A DNA stretch of 64,000 nucleotides. Source: Gymnothorax reevesii (lineage: Eukaryota > Chordata > Actinopteri > Anguilliformes > Muraenidae). Position 1 is the stretch's first letter. Every line of letters starts with the position of its first letter. Shown here piece by piece: positions 1 through 10,417 of the stretch. The stretch is taken from NCBI GenBank assembly GCA_029721435.1, contig CM056580.1:29506367-29570366 (forward strand), given 5' to 3'. The notes beneath the pieces were generated by a model that was not told where the DNA came from, searched no databases, and was given only the letters and a program-made list of their open reading frames with translations. The position numbers and the translations under genes are program-made.

Positions 1-570
1 CTGAAAAGTGCAATGTACAGCATCATATGATGCACTGTGTGTTGTGACACATTCCTTATGTAAATATTATTGAGATTCTCAGCGATGTGTGCCACAGTTG
101 GTCTTCTGTCGGTATGAACCTGACGGGATGGTCTTCATAGGCCTCGTGCATCGATGAGCCTTGGGTGCCCAAAACCTTGTTGCCGGTTCATGGATTGTCC
201 CTCCTTGGACCTCTGTTAGAAGGTATTCAAACTACGGACAGGGAGCGCTCCTAAACTCTTGGATCTTCAAATATGCTCTAACCCAGTGTTCCCCAACCCT
301 CTCCTGGGGGCCCACCTGTCCTGCTTGTGTTAGATCTCTCCCTGCTCCAGCACAGGTGATTCAAATGATCAGCTCGTTAATCACCCCCTAAAGCTGATTG
401 ATGACAGCCTGATCATGTGAATCACCTGTGCTGGAGCAGGGAGAGATCTAAAACATACAGGACAGGTGGGGCTCCAGGAGAGGGTTGGGGAACGCTGCTC
501 TAACCCACTCATCAGGCCATAACGATTTGGCCCTTGTCACATTCATTCAGTTCTCATTGCTCCCACAACC
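1..570 (-). pseudogene. Tc1-like transposase, N-terminal half, interrupted by a MITE
   Basis: Read on the minus strand, the sequence matches my memory of the N-terminal (helix-turn-helix) half of a fish Tc1-like transposase, roughly from near base 570 down past the left edge of the window. Reading frames are broken and no long ORF survives. A 214-bp hAT-type MITE (284-497) splits it. A non-coding flank resembling the element's end continues to about 720. The catalytic half is not in the window. Family placement is by recognition only. Confidence 0.5.
284..497. mobile_element. hAT-type MITE with perfect 8-bp target duplication
   Basis: The 214-bp element has long inverted repeats: the left end starts CAGTGTTCCCCAACCCTC and the right end is its complement with one mismatch (CAGCGTTCC). 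It is flanked by the identical 8-mer CTCTAACC at 276-283 and 498-505. CAG-type termini, an 8-bp duplication and a non-coding foldback body are typical of hAT non-autonomous elements. It lies inside the Tc1 remnant, so it is the younger insertion. Confidence 0.85.
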
Positions 571-783
571 AATGCGTTGAATGCAAGAACTTACTCCTCA
601 CTTGTCAGCTAAGATCTGTCTGCAGACCTTGACATGTCGTTGTTATGAAATGATCAACATTATTCAGTGTGTGTCTGTGAGTGGTTTTGTTTTGCCTCAT
701 CGGTGCATCTCGACCTATCAATAATAAGCCTTTATCAACTGACATTTGTTGTATCATTGGAACATAAGGCACTGTTGGTACAT

Positions 784-1293
784 AATGTAAAGAGATAATG
801 GGAGCAATTAGGGATTAATCAGCTAAAATATTACATATTTTGAGTGTTTTTTTTTTTTTTTTTTTCAATTGATTGCAGATTAAAAGGGACTTGCTGCTAG
901 CTGTTTTTATTTTATTTGTGGCTCAATATGTACGTCTCTATCTATAAAGAATAGTCTTCATCCACAAAAATATGCCTAGATCAGGCCCATATGCTAATTT
1001 CACTTCCAGAATGTACTTGGCCTGAATAGATGTCACTCTGAAAGGCCGTGATTCGACATAAGGATTATAATAGTAAGGATGTTGAAATGCCATCTTAGTC
1101 GCATAGCTTTGGCATGTATCCTGGTCAATGATTCATCTGGTCAATGATTTTACGATCCAGGAAATGTAAAGGCAAAATGGGAGCAATTAGGGATTGATCA
1201 GCTAAAATATTACATATTTTGAGTGGTTTTTTTTTGTTGTTGTTTTTCAATTGAATGCAGATTAAAAGGGATTTGCAGCTAGCTGTTTTTATT
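784..1293 (+). repeat. Direct repeat of about 130 bp, two copies
   Basis: Copies at about 784-913 and 1164-1293 share the run from GGGAGCAATTAGGGATT through the poly-T tract to GCTAGCTGTTTTTATTT, differing at a few bases and in T-run length. About 250 bp of other sequence separates them. The second copy runs into sequence resembling a Tc1 end (ACACATTGTTCCAAG). No gene is seen between 570 and 1400. Confidence 0.7.
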
Positions 1294-1399
1294 TGCATTT
1301 TACACATTGTTCCAAGTCTTCTAGAGTTGAGGTTGTAAATTAAAAACAGTGCAAATGGCAAAGACAAGATATTTTATGTTTTTCCTTTTCTCCTTTTTT

Positions 1400-1877
1400 T
1401 TAAACCCTAATTCTGAGTTTTAAGCCAACAACATGTTCCAAACTTTGGGACATAACAAGCTGGAAGGTCCTTCTCCTCTTAAGTCCGCACAACACGGCGT
1501 CCGTGGTTTCCAAAAAATTTTCAAATTTTGATTCATCTGCCCGCGGAACTGTTTTCCATTTTGCCTCAGTCCATTTTAAATGAACTTTGGCCCAGAGAAG
1601 ACGGCGGCATTTCTGGATCGTGTTCACATATGGCTGCTTCTTTGCATGATAGAGACTTAACTTGCATTTGTGGATTGCACGGCAAACTGTGTTCACAAGA
1701 CAATGATTTTGAGAAGTGTTCCTGAGCCCTTGCAGTGAATTCCAGCGCAGAATTCCATGCCTGTTTCTAATGCAGTGCCGCCGGATAGCCTAAAGATCTT
1801 GAGCATCCAATACTGACCTTCAGCCTAGTCTTTTACGCACAAACATTTCTCCAGATTCTCAGAATCTTTTGATGATA
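1400..1877 (-). pseudogene. Tc1-like transposase fragment
   Basis: The minus strand encodes recognisable Tc1 transposase pieces: HAKKQPYVNTIQKCRRLLWA, then KWTEAKWKTV, then a DES motif (ADESKF, the first catalytic Asp region). The higher-numbered end matches the start of the DNA-binding region of the same family. The rest of the catalytic core is missing and the frame is broken near 1700. It belongs to the same broad family as the fragments at 3520 and 10418. Confidence 0.75.
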
Positions 1878-2015
1878 TCAGGGCCAGATCCTGACCCAAA
1901 ATCTGACTGGTGCTCTTTTGGGAAAAAAAAAAAAAATTGCGATCATGCACGCAATCATCAATGTCACAACAATGACATTGGTGTTGTGCTCAGCTAACTT
2001 GGCAGAGGCAGACTG

Positions 2016-2204
2016 CTAGTTGTTCAATGGACAATGATAAAGTCTCTTCAGCTTTGAGTTGTTGTGCCCAACATCTTTGGCAAACAGGATACATGGCAGG
2101 CAGAAGAGACCCTGAGCAGAGGGGGAATACGCCAGCCATGGACAGGTTTTGAACCATGTTCGGTTGAAATTCCGGTTAGATGTGTTAGTACCAGACAACT
2201 TCAC
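2016..2204 (-). pseudogene. hAT-like TTF-type zinc-finger fragment
   Basis: A 62-residue minus-strand frame contains RTWFKTCPWLAYSPSAQGLF followed by CLPCILFAKD. The aromatic WF..PWL.YS pattern and the FCxxC pair resemble the TTF-type zinc finger at the N-terminus of hAT-related transposases and their domesticated relatives. No downstream transposase core is seen. It is probably a short fossil; a chance frame cannot be excluded. Confidence 0.45.
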
Positions 2205-3200
2205 GGATGAAATACCATAGTGCTGTGGAGGAAATGTATTGTTTTACCTTCAAGCACTTCTTTATTTTTCAGTAAGTCAGTACAGAATGACTTTAGCATT
2301 GAATTTTCCTGAAGTTTCCTTCTGTTTGTGGTACTTTTTTTGTCACAAAATGTAAGAAATGCATGTAAAGAACTCATATTTCTGAATGATATTAGTGTCT
2401 TGCTTAATCAAAATCACTTTTCGACTCTCTTTGTGATGCCCAAACCTTTATAAAGCCTTAAACAGGGGTCATGCGCAATTGGCAAGGATGGGCTTAATTT
2501 GGGTCTAAGAGCACAAAGCATGACAATGCAACTCTGCAACACAGAAATAAGGCTTTTATACACCACAGGAATGCAAGGGAACAAGGCATACAAATGGATT
2601 ACTCCTGGATAAAGGGAGGCAAGCGAGATGCCAAACCAATGAAGGAGAGAGTACACGCAGGCTGCAGGAGAGGGGAAGAATACAACTGAGGAGACACAAG
2701 CCTTGTGTCAAAAACAGAATGAAGTCTACAGTTTCTCACATGGTGGCATTTTCAGTTTATCTCTATAACATTATTTTATAAATGGTATTTTTATTGCATT
2801 GCCAATCCAGGTGCAAATAATTCTGGAGCCCACCGGACATCCAAATAGACACATAAACTAGAATACAGAGGGTATGTAATGAAGACAGATTGAAAAGCCT
2901 GCTGCTCATAAATAAATAAACCCCAGTTTTGCAAAACCCCTCTGACAGAAGTGAGGGAGAAACTGTTATTGATCTGTGTTGCTTATGGATTGACCATATA
3001 GATTAAGCACAGTTAAGTATGTATGCATGTTTGTATGCGCAGGTCTGTGGGAAAATCAACACTGCCCCCCTGTGATCATCACATGCCCCCCTTACAATTT
3101 GGTTCTGGAGCCGGGGCTGGCTTCTCAGGAGCGAAGGCAAGACCCCTCAGCCTCGACATACTGAATCAAAGGTGAAGATGTTTTAGCCAGAGTGAAAGAT
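2205..3200. other. No recognisable gene
   Basis: About 1 kb with only short, unrelated frames on either strand. I see no transposase motif, repeat array or splice-like exon here. Confidence 0.5.
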
Positions 3201-3208
3201 GATTGTGG

Positions 3209-3432
3209 TACCAACCTGGATGAGGCACACCTACCCACCAAGGAAAGTCCTTGTATGCAAAATCCAGATCCTAACCCAAGCAGTTTCAAAGATATGGTTT
3301 TAAAGGTTAAGATTACTGAGCCAAGGTCAAAGGTCATTCAGGTACGAAACCTCATGAGGCCTGCCGACCCACCCAGGCAAGTCCACAAGTGCAAAATCAA
3401 ATTCAACCCAAGCAGTTACAGAGAAACAGTTC
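3209..3432 (+). repeat. Diverged tandem duplication, period about 131 bp
   Basis: Two units start with GGTACCAACCTGGATGAGGC (3209) and GGTACGAAACCTCATGAGGC (about 3340). Both continue through CACCCA.GCAAGTCC, GTGCAAAATC and CCAAGCAGTT. They are diverged but colinear. The 109-residue frame across them is a by-product of the repeat. Confidence 0.65.
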
Positions 3433-3519
3433 GGACAAAATTTTCCCACCCGCCACCTGTCTGCGAGGGGGATGACAAAACCTTAGTTGGAGCTGAGGGG
3501 TATAAATATTCTTCAATGT

Positions 3520-4286
3520 AAAATTGCGAAGACTTTGAATCTACAGTTCATAATATCATCAATAGATTCAAAGAATCTGGAGAAATCTCAGTGGGCAAGG
3601 GACAAGTCAGAAGGTCAATATTGGATGCTCGTGATCTCCGGGCCTGCAAGTGGCACTACACTGATAACAGGCATGATTCTTCACTGGAATACACTGCAGG
3701 AACACTTCCAGAAATCATAGTTTGTGAACACAGTTCAAATATTCAAATCTACAAATGCAGGCTAAAGCTGTATCATGCAAAGAAGAAACCATATGTGAAC
3801 ACAATACAGAAATGCTGCCATCTTCTCTGGGCCAAAGTTAATTTAAAATGGACTGAGGCAGAATGGAAAACTGTTTTGTGATCAGATGAATAAAAATTTG
3901 AAATTCTTTTTGAGAATCACGGACGCTGTGTCATGCGATCTACCATCCAACTTGTTAACACTGCACAGGTCAAAAGCCTACAGTTCTGATGGTATCGGGT
4001 TAGTGCCTATGGCATGGGGAGCTTAGACATCTGGAAAGGCATTATTAATGCTGAGAAGTATATAGAGGCTTTACAACGTCTTTTTTAAGGAAAGCCTTGC
4101 ATATTTCAGTAGAACAATGCCAAACCGCATACTGCATCCATCACTACAGCATGGCTTCGCAGTAGAAGAGTCTAAGTGCTGAACTGGCTTACCTGCAGTC
4201 CTGACCATTCACTAATACAGCCTCCATGAAAACTCTGAAGGCACTGCAGGCCCGAGTACCTGCTAAAATCTGAACATTGCAGGTCC
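3520..4286 (+). pseudogene. Tc1-like transposase remnant, cut by a foldback element
   Basis: Plus-strand pieces in order: a DNA-binding segment (VHNIINRFKESGEISV), then KLYHAKKKPYVNTIQKC..LLWAK, then KWTEAEWKTV followed by a stop where the DES motif should be, then QQ/QNNAKPH-like and PACSPD-like stretches near 4110-4210. Stops and frameshifts are frequent. Its 3' part is interrupted at 4287 by the large foldback element and appears to resume after 5234 (GTCCAAACTTTGAAAAAC). Confidence 0.7.
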
Positions 4287-5228
4287 AGGCCTACCAAAGA
4301 AAACGTAGCCTCAGCACACAAAAACTTTGAAATGCCTACATTAATCGCGGAAATAGCAACAAAAAAATAATACCCCGCTACCGAAACTGCAAAAACCGCA
4401 GCATAAACTGTTGACTCGTAGCATTAGACTATGAAACTGCAAATTCTTCTTTCGCATCCGTCTTTGCCATTTACTGCGCTTGCGCGCACCGGCCCAGGCT
4501 GCTTTCAGAGATAGCGGAATCAGGCGTGTCTCCTTCGGTTGGTAAGTAAAGCTTCCAAATATGACGTTATTGTTAATGCAGATGTTTAACAATGAATTGT
4601 AAGACGTAGCTGTTACATCCACATTCTCGTAAATTCGCTTATTTTAGCATGTCACCCGGCCGAAAATGAACGATGCACTGTCGATTTCGCTAAAGTCTTA
4701 GAGTTGCCAACTTGACGACTTTCTCAAGACGTATACATACGTCTTGAGTGGACAAACAATCCCGATTTGGAAAGTCGCCAGATTAAGCGAGAAAGTCGTC
4801 AAGTTGGCAACTCTAAGACTTTAGCGAAATCGACAGTGCATCGTTCATTTTCGGCCGGGTGACATGCTAAAATAAGCGAATTTACGAGAATGTGGATGTA
4901 ACAGCTACGTCTTACAATTCATTGTTAAACATCTGCATAAATAATAACGTCATATTTGGAAGTTTTACTTACCATCCGAAGGAGACACGCCTGATTCCGC
5001 TATCTCTGAAAGCAGCCTGGGCCGGTACGCGCAAGCGCAGTAAATGGCAAAGACGGATGTTAAAGAGGATGTTGCAGTTTCATAGTCTTATGCTACGAGT
5101 CAACAGTTTATGTTGCGGTTTTTGCAGTTTCGGTAGCGGGGTATTATTTTTCTGTTGCTATTTCCGCGATTAATGTAGGCATTTCAAAGATTTTGTGTGC
5201 TGAGGCTACGTTTTCTTTGGTAGGCCTG
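4287..5228. mobile_element. Large foldback element, two arms of about 440 bp
   Basis: Bases 4287-4724 are the reverse complement of 4790-5227 with roughly a dozen mismatches per 330 bp compared (about 96 percent identity by eye). The ends are AGGCCTACCAAAGAAAACG and its complement. The centre (4725-4789) holds a smaller palindrome, AAGACGTATACATACGTCTT. The 6-mer AGGTCC flanks both ends (4281-4286 and 5229-5234), as expected for a target duplication, and the flanks join to continue the Tc1 remnant. No transposase is encoded; the 93-codon frame in each arm is the same sequence twice. The superfamily is not identified. Confidence 0.8.
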
Positions 5229-5234
5229 AGGTCC

Positions 5235-5998
5235 AAACTTTGAAAAACTAAAAACTTACTCAGCAATTTCGAATAAAATACAAAGTTTACATGCTTTTCA
5301 CCCCACCCACTAGTTTACTCTGTTTTTCAACCCTGGGTAGAACCCCGATGTGATGGAGGTCAGGAGGCCATGATTTTGTGATTGTTCTGCCCTGCAGTCC
5401 CTCCCCGTGCTGCTGTCTTCACCTCCACCTCAACGAGCCACACCTGTTGCTTGTTGCAGTGGAGGTGAAGTGTAGAGTATTTAAGAGCTGCAGCTGCATT
5501 CTGGCGTTTTTTAGCTCAGTGTGTGTTGCTGCTGCTGCCCTGTCTGTTTTTGTCTGTTTCAAAGTGTATTTATTAAGCATCTTTTTGGTTGTACCAGCCT
5601 GTGCGAGTGGGTCCCTTCACCCATCTATGACAGATTCACTGCATGGGTGTGCTCAAGGATTTTTTTTTTTTTTGCCTTCAGCCACTGTCGCTAAACAGCC
5701 TGATTATGTTTTAGCCACAACAAAATCTTTTAAGCCACAAAATCAAAACACTGTGTTCCACATGTGATTATGTCATGGTGGCTATATTGCGCTATACTGC
5801 TTTGTGCGCAATCGCTTATTAAGTTTTATTTACACGTTTATGCTCTTTAGATTATATAGCCATCTAGCTGGCTAGTTAACATTAACTGCCGAAAATCTTT
5901 GTAAATAATTGTCATATTTAAGTGATACAATTAGCAGGGATTAAAGTTCTCCGTCGTTAGACGGATTTCCGTTATTTGGAGTCTGTATAGGCATAGGC
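5235..5998. other. No recognisable gene
   Basis: Non-coding sequence with a T-rich run at about 5660. The 129-residue frame at 5378-5767 is rich in Cys, Ser and Phe, low in complexity and resembles nothing I know. The first 70 bases may be the tail of the Tc1 copy cut by the foldback. Confidence 0.4.
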
Positions 5999-6187
5999 CA
6001 GGGGTCCCCAATCTTTCCCAGAAAGGGCCGGTGTGGGTGCAGGCTTTAATTGCAACCAAACAATTACACACCTGATACTACTAATTAACCCCTGGACTTT
6101 TTGCTAATAACCTTGATTAGTAGCATCAGGTGTGTCGCTGCTTGGTTGCAAGGAAAGCCTGCACCCACACCTGCCCATTCTGTCCAG
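5999..6187. mobile_element. hAT-type MITE, right end lost
   Basis: The left end starts CAGGGGTCCCCAATCTTTCC. An internal foldback pairs GTGTGGGTGCAGGCTTT (about 6040) with AAAGCCTGCACCCACACC (about 6155). After about 6187 the expected mirror of the left terminus is absent, so the right end is truncated or replaced. It is the same family type as the copies at 17281 and 38059. Confidence 0.65.
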
Positions 6188-6566
6188 TATACCACTGTGC
6201 AGTCAACTTTATATGAATGTGCTGCTTAAGGAAAGCACTGTTTTGACATGCAACAATTTTAGCCGTTTGTGCTACAGGAAAATTAAACTTCCCGGTGCGT
6301 GTTTCTGTAGCTATGGTCTTCCGCAAAAGAATACAGTATGGCAGTAATGGATAAAAGTGCGAGGTCGCCATCAGTCTGAAGCGTGTCACAAGGCTGCTGT
6401 TCGCGCTATTCAAACGCCTTTTTGCTCCCGGGTGCGACAGCCACCACGACTTAGGCTCAACAATTCATTCATTGCCGTTCGTGTGTGCTACCATGAAGTG
6501 CGCAAATGTTCTTTAATAGCGACACATGACCTCTCACTGTAGTGTTATAAGTTAAATGAAAACATA

Positions 6567-8179
6567 TGCAGTGGCGCTTGAAAGTTTGTGAACCCTTTAA
6601 AATTTTCTATATTTCTGCATAAATATGACCTAAAACATCATCAGATTTTCACACAAGTCCTAAAAGTAGATAAAGAAAACCTAGTTAAACAAATGAGACA
6701 AAAATATTATACTTGGTAATTTATTTATTTAGGAAAATGCTCCAATATTACATATCTGTGAGGGGAAAAAGTATGTGAACCTCTAGGATTAGTGATTCAT
6801 TTGAAGGTGAAATTAGAGTGTTGGTGTTTTCAATGAGTGGGATGACAATCAGGTGTGAGTGGGCACCCTGTTTTATTTAAAGATCAGGGATTTATCAAAG
6901 TCTGATCTTCACAACACATGTTTGTGGAAGTGTATCATGGCACGAACGAAGGAGAGTTTTAAGGACCTCAGAAAAAGCGTTGTTTATGCTCATCAGGGTG
7001 GAAAAGGTTACAAAACCATCTCTAAAGAGTTTGGACTCCACAGTCAGACCGATTGTCTACAAATGGAGGAAATTCAAGACCATTGTTACCCTCTTCAGGA
7101 GTGGTTGACCAACAAAGATCACTCCAAGAGCAAGGCGTGTAATAGTCGGCGAGGTCACAAAGGACCCCAGGGTAACTTCTAAGCAACTGATGGCCTCTCT
7201 CACACTGGCCACACACTAATGATAATGTTCATGACTCCACCATCAGCAGAACACTGAACAACAATGGAGTGCATGGCAGGGTTGCAGGGAGAAAGCCACT
7301 GCTCTCTAAAAAGAACATTGCTGCTCGTCTGCAGTTTGCTAAAGATCATGTGAACAAACCAGAGGGCTATTGGAAAAATATTTTGTGGACAAATGAGACC
7401 AAAATAGAACTTTTTGGTTTAAATGAGAAGTGTTATGTTTGGAGAAAGGAAAACACTGCATTCCAGCATAAGAACATTATCCCATCTGTGAAACATGGTG
7501 GTGGTAGTATCATGGTTTGGACCTGTTTTGCTGCGTCTGGGCCAGGACAGCTTGCCATCATTGATGGAACAATGAATTCTGAATTATACCTGCAAATTCT
7601 AAAGGAAAATGTCAGGACATCTGTCCATGGACTGAATCTTGAGAGAAGGTGGGTCATGCAACAAGACAGCGACCCTAAGCTCACAAGTCGTTCAACCAAA
7701 GAATGGTTAAAGAAGAAATAAAGTTAATGTTTTGGAATGGCCAAGTCAAAGTCCTGACCTTAATCCAATCGAAATGTTGCGGAAGGATCTGAAGCAAGCA
7801 GTTCATTTGAGGAAACCCACTAAAATCCCAGAGTTGAAGCTGTTCTGTACTGAGGAATGGGCTAAAATTTCTCCAACCTGATGTACAGGACTGTCAACAG
7901 TTACCGGAAATATTTAGATGCAGTTATTGCTGCACAAGGGGGTCGCATCAGATACTGGGAGCAAAGGTTCACATACTTTTGCCGCTCACAGATATGTTAT
8001 ATTGGATCATTTTCCTCAATAAATAAATGACCAAGTATAGTATTTTGTCTCATTTGTTTAACTGGGTTCTCTTTATCTACTTTTAGGCCTTGTGTGAAAA
8101 TCTGATGATGTTTTAGGTCATATTTATGCAGAAATCTTGAAAATTCCAAAGGGTTCACAAACTTTCAAGCGCCACTGTA
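6567..8179 (+). mobile_element. Complete Tc1-like element with both ends
   Basis: The 1613-bp element lies between TA dinucleotides (6565-6566 and 8180-8181). Terminal inverted repeats: GCAGTGGCGCTTGAAAGTTT at the left and its complement ending GCGCCACTGTA at the right. A second matched region (AACATCATCAGATTTTCACA and its complement) makes the inverted repeats over 100 bp long. It carries one broken transposase gene. Confidence 0.9.
6937..7960 (+). pseudogene. Tc1-like transposase, frameshifted and catalytically damaged
   Basis: The start codon at 6937 begins MARTKESFKDLRKSVVYAHQ, a usual Tc1 N-terminus. Frameshifts follow at about 7045 and 7200. The longest intact piece (7269-7721) contains KHGGGSIMVWTCFAASGPGQ and QQDSDPK, the second catalytic Asp. 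The first catalytic Asp, normally in a W-T/S-D-E-T motif, reads Asn (codon 7392-7394, WTNETK). After LKKK a further frameshift separates the NPIE region (about 7745-7780). The copy cannot encode an active enzyme. Length before damage is close to the usual 340 residues. Confidence 0.85.
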
Positions 8180-8261
8180 TATTGAAAAGTTGTATAGATG
8201 GTTGATCATTTTAAAGAGTAAAAACTGAGACAAGCTTTTGCAAATTATTATTATTATTATA

Positions 8262-10004
8262 CAACCTCACCTCCAAGAAGGATGGGATGCTGTTTTAATG
8301 TAACTAAAAACAGAATGAAATGATTTGCAAACCACTTGCACTATTGTAAATTAACTTAATTTAAAAGTTAAATTAACACATTGTATCCTTGTTATTTTAA
8401 CTGTTAGTAGAGTCCTGCATGCATTTAACTGTAGTTTACAGTTAGTATACAAGAAAACCTCTGTTATAAAGTGATTGTAAAATTACAATTCAACTAACTG
8501 GTAAAAAAAAAAAGTGTCAGTTAAAATAACTGGCAAAAAATGTGCCAGTTTATGAAATTGTAAACCCTATATTTGATTGAAAGTAGTACAAATACAAAGA
8601 CAACATATCAAATATTGAAACAAAAGAGATTTTATTGTTTTTAGAACAATATCTGCTTATTTTGAATTTGATGTTAGCAACATGTTCAAAAAAAGTTGGT
8701 GCGAGTGGCAACAATGCATTGGAAAAGTTGTGCCCTGCTAAAAGTACACGAGGTGGAACATCTCTCAGCTAATTAGCTTAAAAAAACGACAGGTCAGGAA
8801 AGTTATTGGGTATGAACAGTCTTTCAGAAGTAATGATGGCGATGGTTTCTCCACTCTGTGGAAAAATGGATGGGCAATTAGTTCATTGATATAAGAATAT
8901 AATTTCTTGATAAAAAATTGCAAAGAATCTGGAGATTTTTTTTGACTATATGCCATATGACATCACGAGAAGATTCAGAGGAATCTCTATGCAAGGCTCA
9001 AGGCCAGAGACCAGTATTGAATAACTGTGATCTGCCAGTATTGAATTCAAAATGAGCATATATTTACAAACAACAGTAAAATTTCATTTGTTATTTTGTC
9101 TTTGCACTTTTTTCAATTAAATATAGGGATTAAATGATTAGCAAAATTGATTCATCGAGTTTCCGAGGGCTCAACTACTATGAATTAGAAATCTGCATAA
9201 CTTTTAACAAAAAAGGGAACTTTCTTGCAATTTCAGCCAAAAGCATCCCAATGACACTCTCTTGTAAAGAAATAAAGTAAAAATATATGGGTCACAACCA
9301 TATTACTGTATAAAAAGATGGACGCAGCACTCGGGTCTGAAAACTGAGGTCAATGTGGAAATCTCCAAAATTTGCATTCTATTTAATACCCAGCAGATGA
9401 CAATGTCGGTGGTAGCAGAAAGAAGTTCAATCCTGTAGAAGTCTATGAGAAAATGACCCTACTTTCCCACCAGATTTCTAATTTAAATAATGATTTTCCA
9501 CATTACTTTATTGTATCTATCGCAAGTTTCAAGTCTCCTTCCATATAATATGATGTTCATTTTTCTGAATTATGGTCCCAAATAGACTAGAATAAAGGAT
9601 AAAGTCAGTATATGCTTTAGGGGCGTGGTTATCCTCCAGTCCTTGTCTAATACGGTAAGATCCACCCGTAGATCCACCCCTCGCTTCTCCTCGGATATTC
9701 CGTTCAAGCTCTCGTCCAATAGGCATCACATCCTGTTTCAAAATGACAAAATGGCGCAATTCAAATAGCCAAAATCGAGGATTCCTCAATAGTATGCTTT
9801 AATCAGTGGGTGACGTCACAGTTGCTTCGTCCATCTTTTTATACAGTCTATGGTCACAAAATATGGGCAAAAAAAAAAAAATTCCCTCTCTTTAAATAGT
9901 GTGTTCCTTGGAGTTGGGAGTTCTTTGGAAACCTAAGAATTCAATTAAATTCTGTTTTTATAAACAGTTTACACTGCATCCCAACTTTTTTGGAAATGGG
10001 GTTG
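8262..10004. mobile_element. Deleted Tc1-like element containing a nested insertion
   Basis: The left end (TACAACCTCACCTCCAAGAA) and right end (TTTTGGAAATGGGGTTGTA) are inverted copies of one Tc1 terminus, beside TA at 8260-8261 and 10005-10006. Inside, 8580-9015 matches the 5' leader of the family represented at 10418, then jumps at about 9020-9040 to its 3' tail (TTGAATTCAAAATGAGCATA). The transposase gene is therefore almost wholly deleted. A 556-bp element (9298-9853) is inserted in the 3' tail. Confidence 0.7.
9298..9853. mobile_element. Non-autonomous element with 6-bp flanking repeat
   Basis: Inverted ends CCATATTACTGTATAAAAAG and the complement of ...CTTTTTATACAGTCTATGG match over about 23 bp with two or three differences. 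TCACAA flanks both ends (9292-9297 and 9854-9859). The body is non-coding and contains GGGTGACGTCACAGTTGC near the right end. A 6-bp duplication is unusual among fish DNA transposons; I do not assign a superfamily. Confidence 0.6.
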
Positions 10005-10417
10005 TAATAATAATAATAAATCAGTGCCATTTCATCTATGAAAAATTACGTTGGAAAAACAAAGAAAACTGGCAGTAGAAAAGCTGTTCAAAAGCATCTT
10101 CTTCCCTTCAAACATTATTGGTCTGGAGTATTAAAACTTGATGGCTGCGTAAGAGAACAGTAGCATTGGTTATGTGTAGTGGTGCTGAAATCTCAATTTT
10201 ACATACTGTGTTTTTTCTTTGGTAGGTGTCAAGTAATGCAACATGTAACGTGTTAGAAATTGCAGATGGGAAATATGACTTGGCTGTGGCTTGAAAAAAT
10301 TTCAGTCAAAAGATTTTTCTTTCCTTTAATCCCTGAATTAGGTTTTGCCCTAACTTTATTCGCTTTGCCAGCTGTGAAAGGCGTGAACTTCCCTGACATG
10401 TTACAATGTTACATGTT

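Noticed and set aside
4341..5173. Two nearly identical 93-codon frames on opposite strands
   Set aside because: They are the same sequence in the two arms of the foldback. Similarity comes from the recent inverted duplication, not protein-level selection, and the frame has no known domain.
5378..5767. 129-codon frame rich in Cys and Phe
   Set aside because: Low complexity, T-rich composition and no recognisable domain; probably chance.
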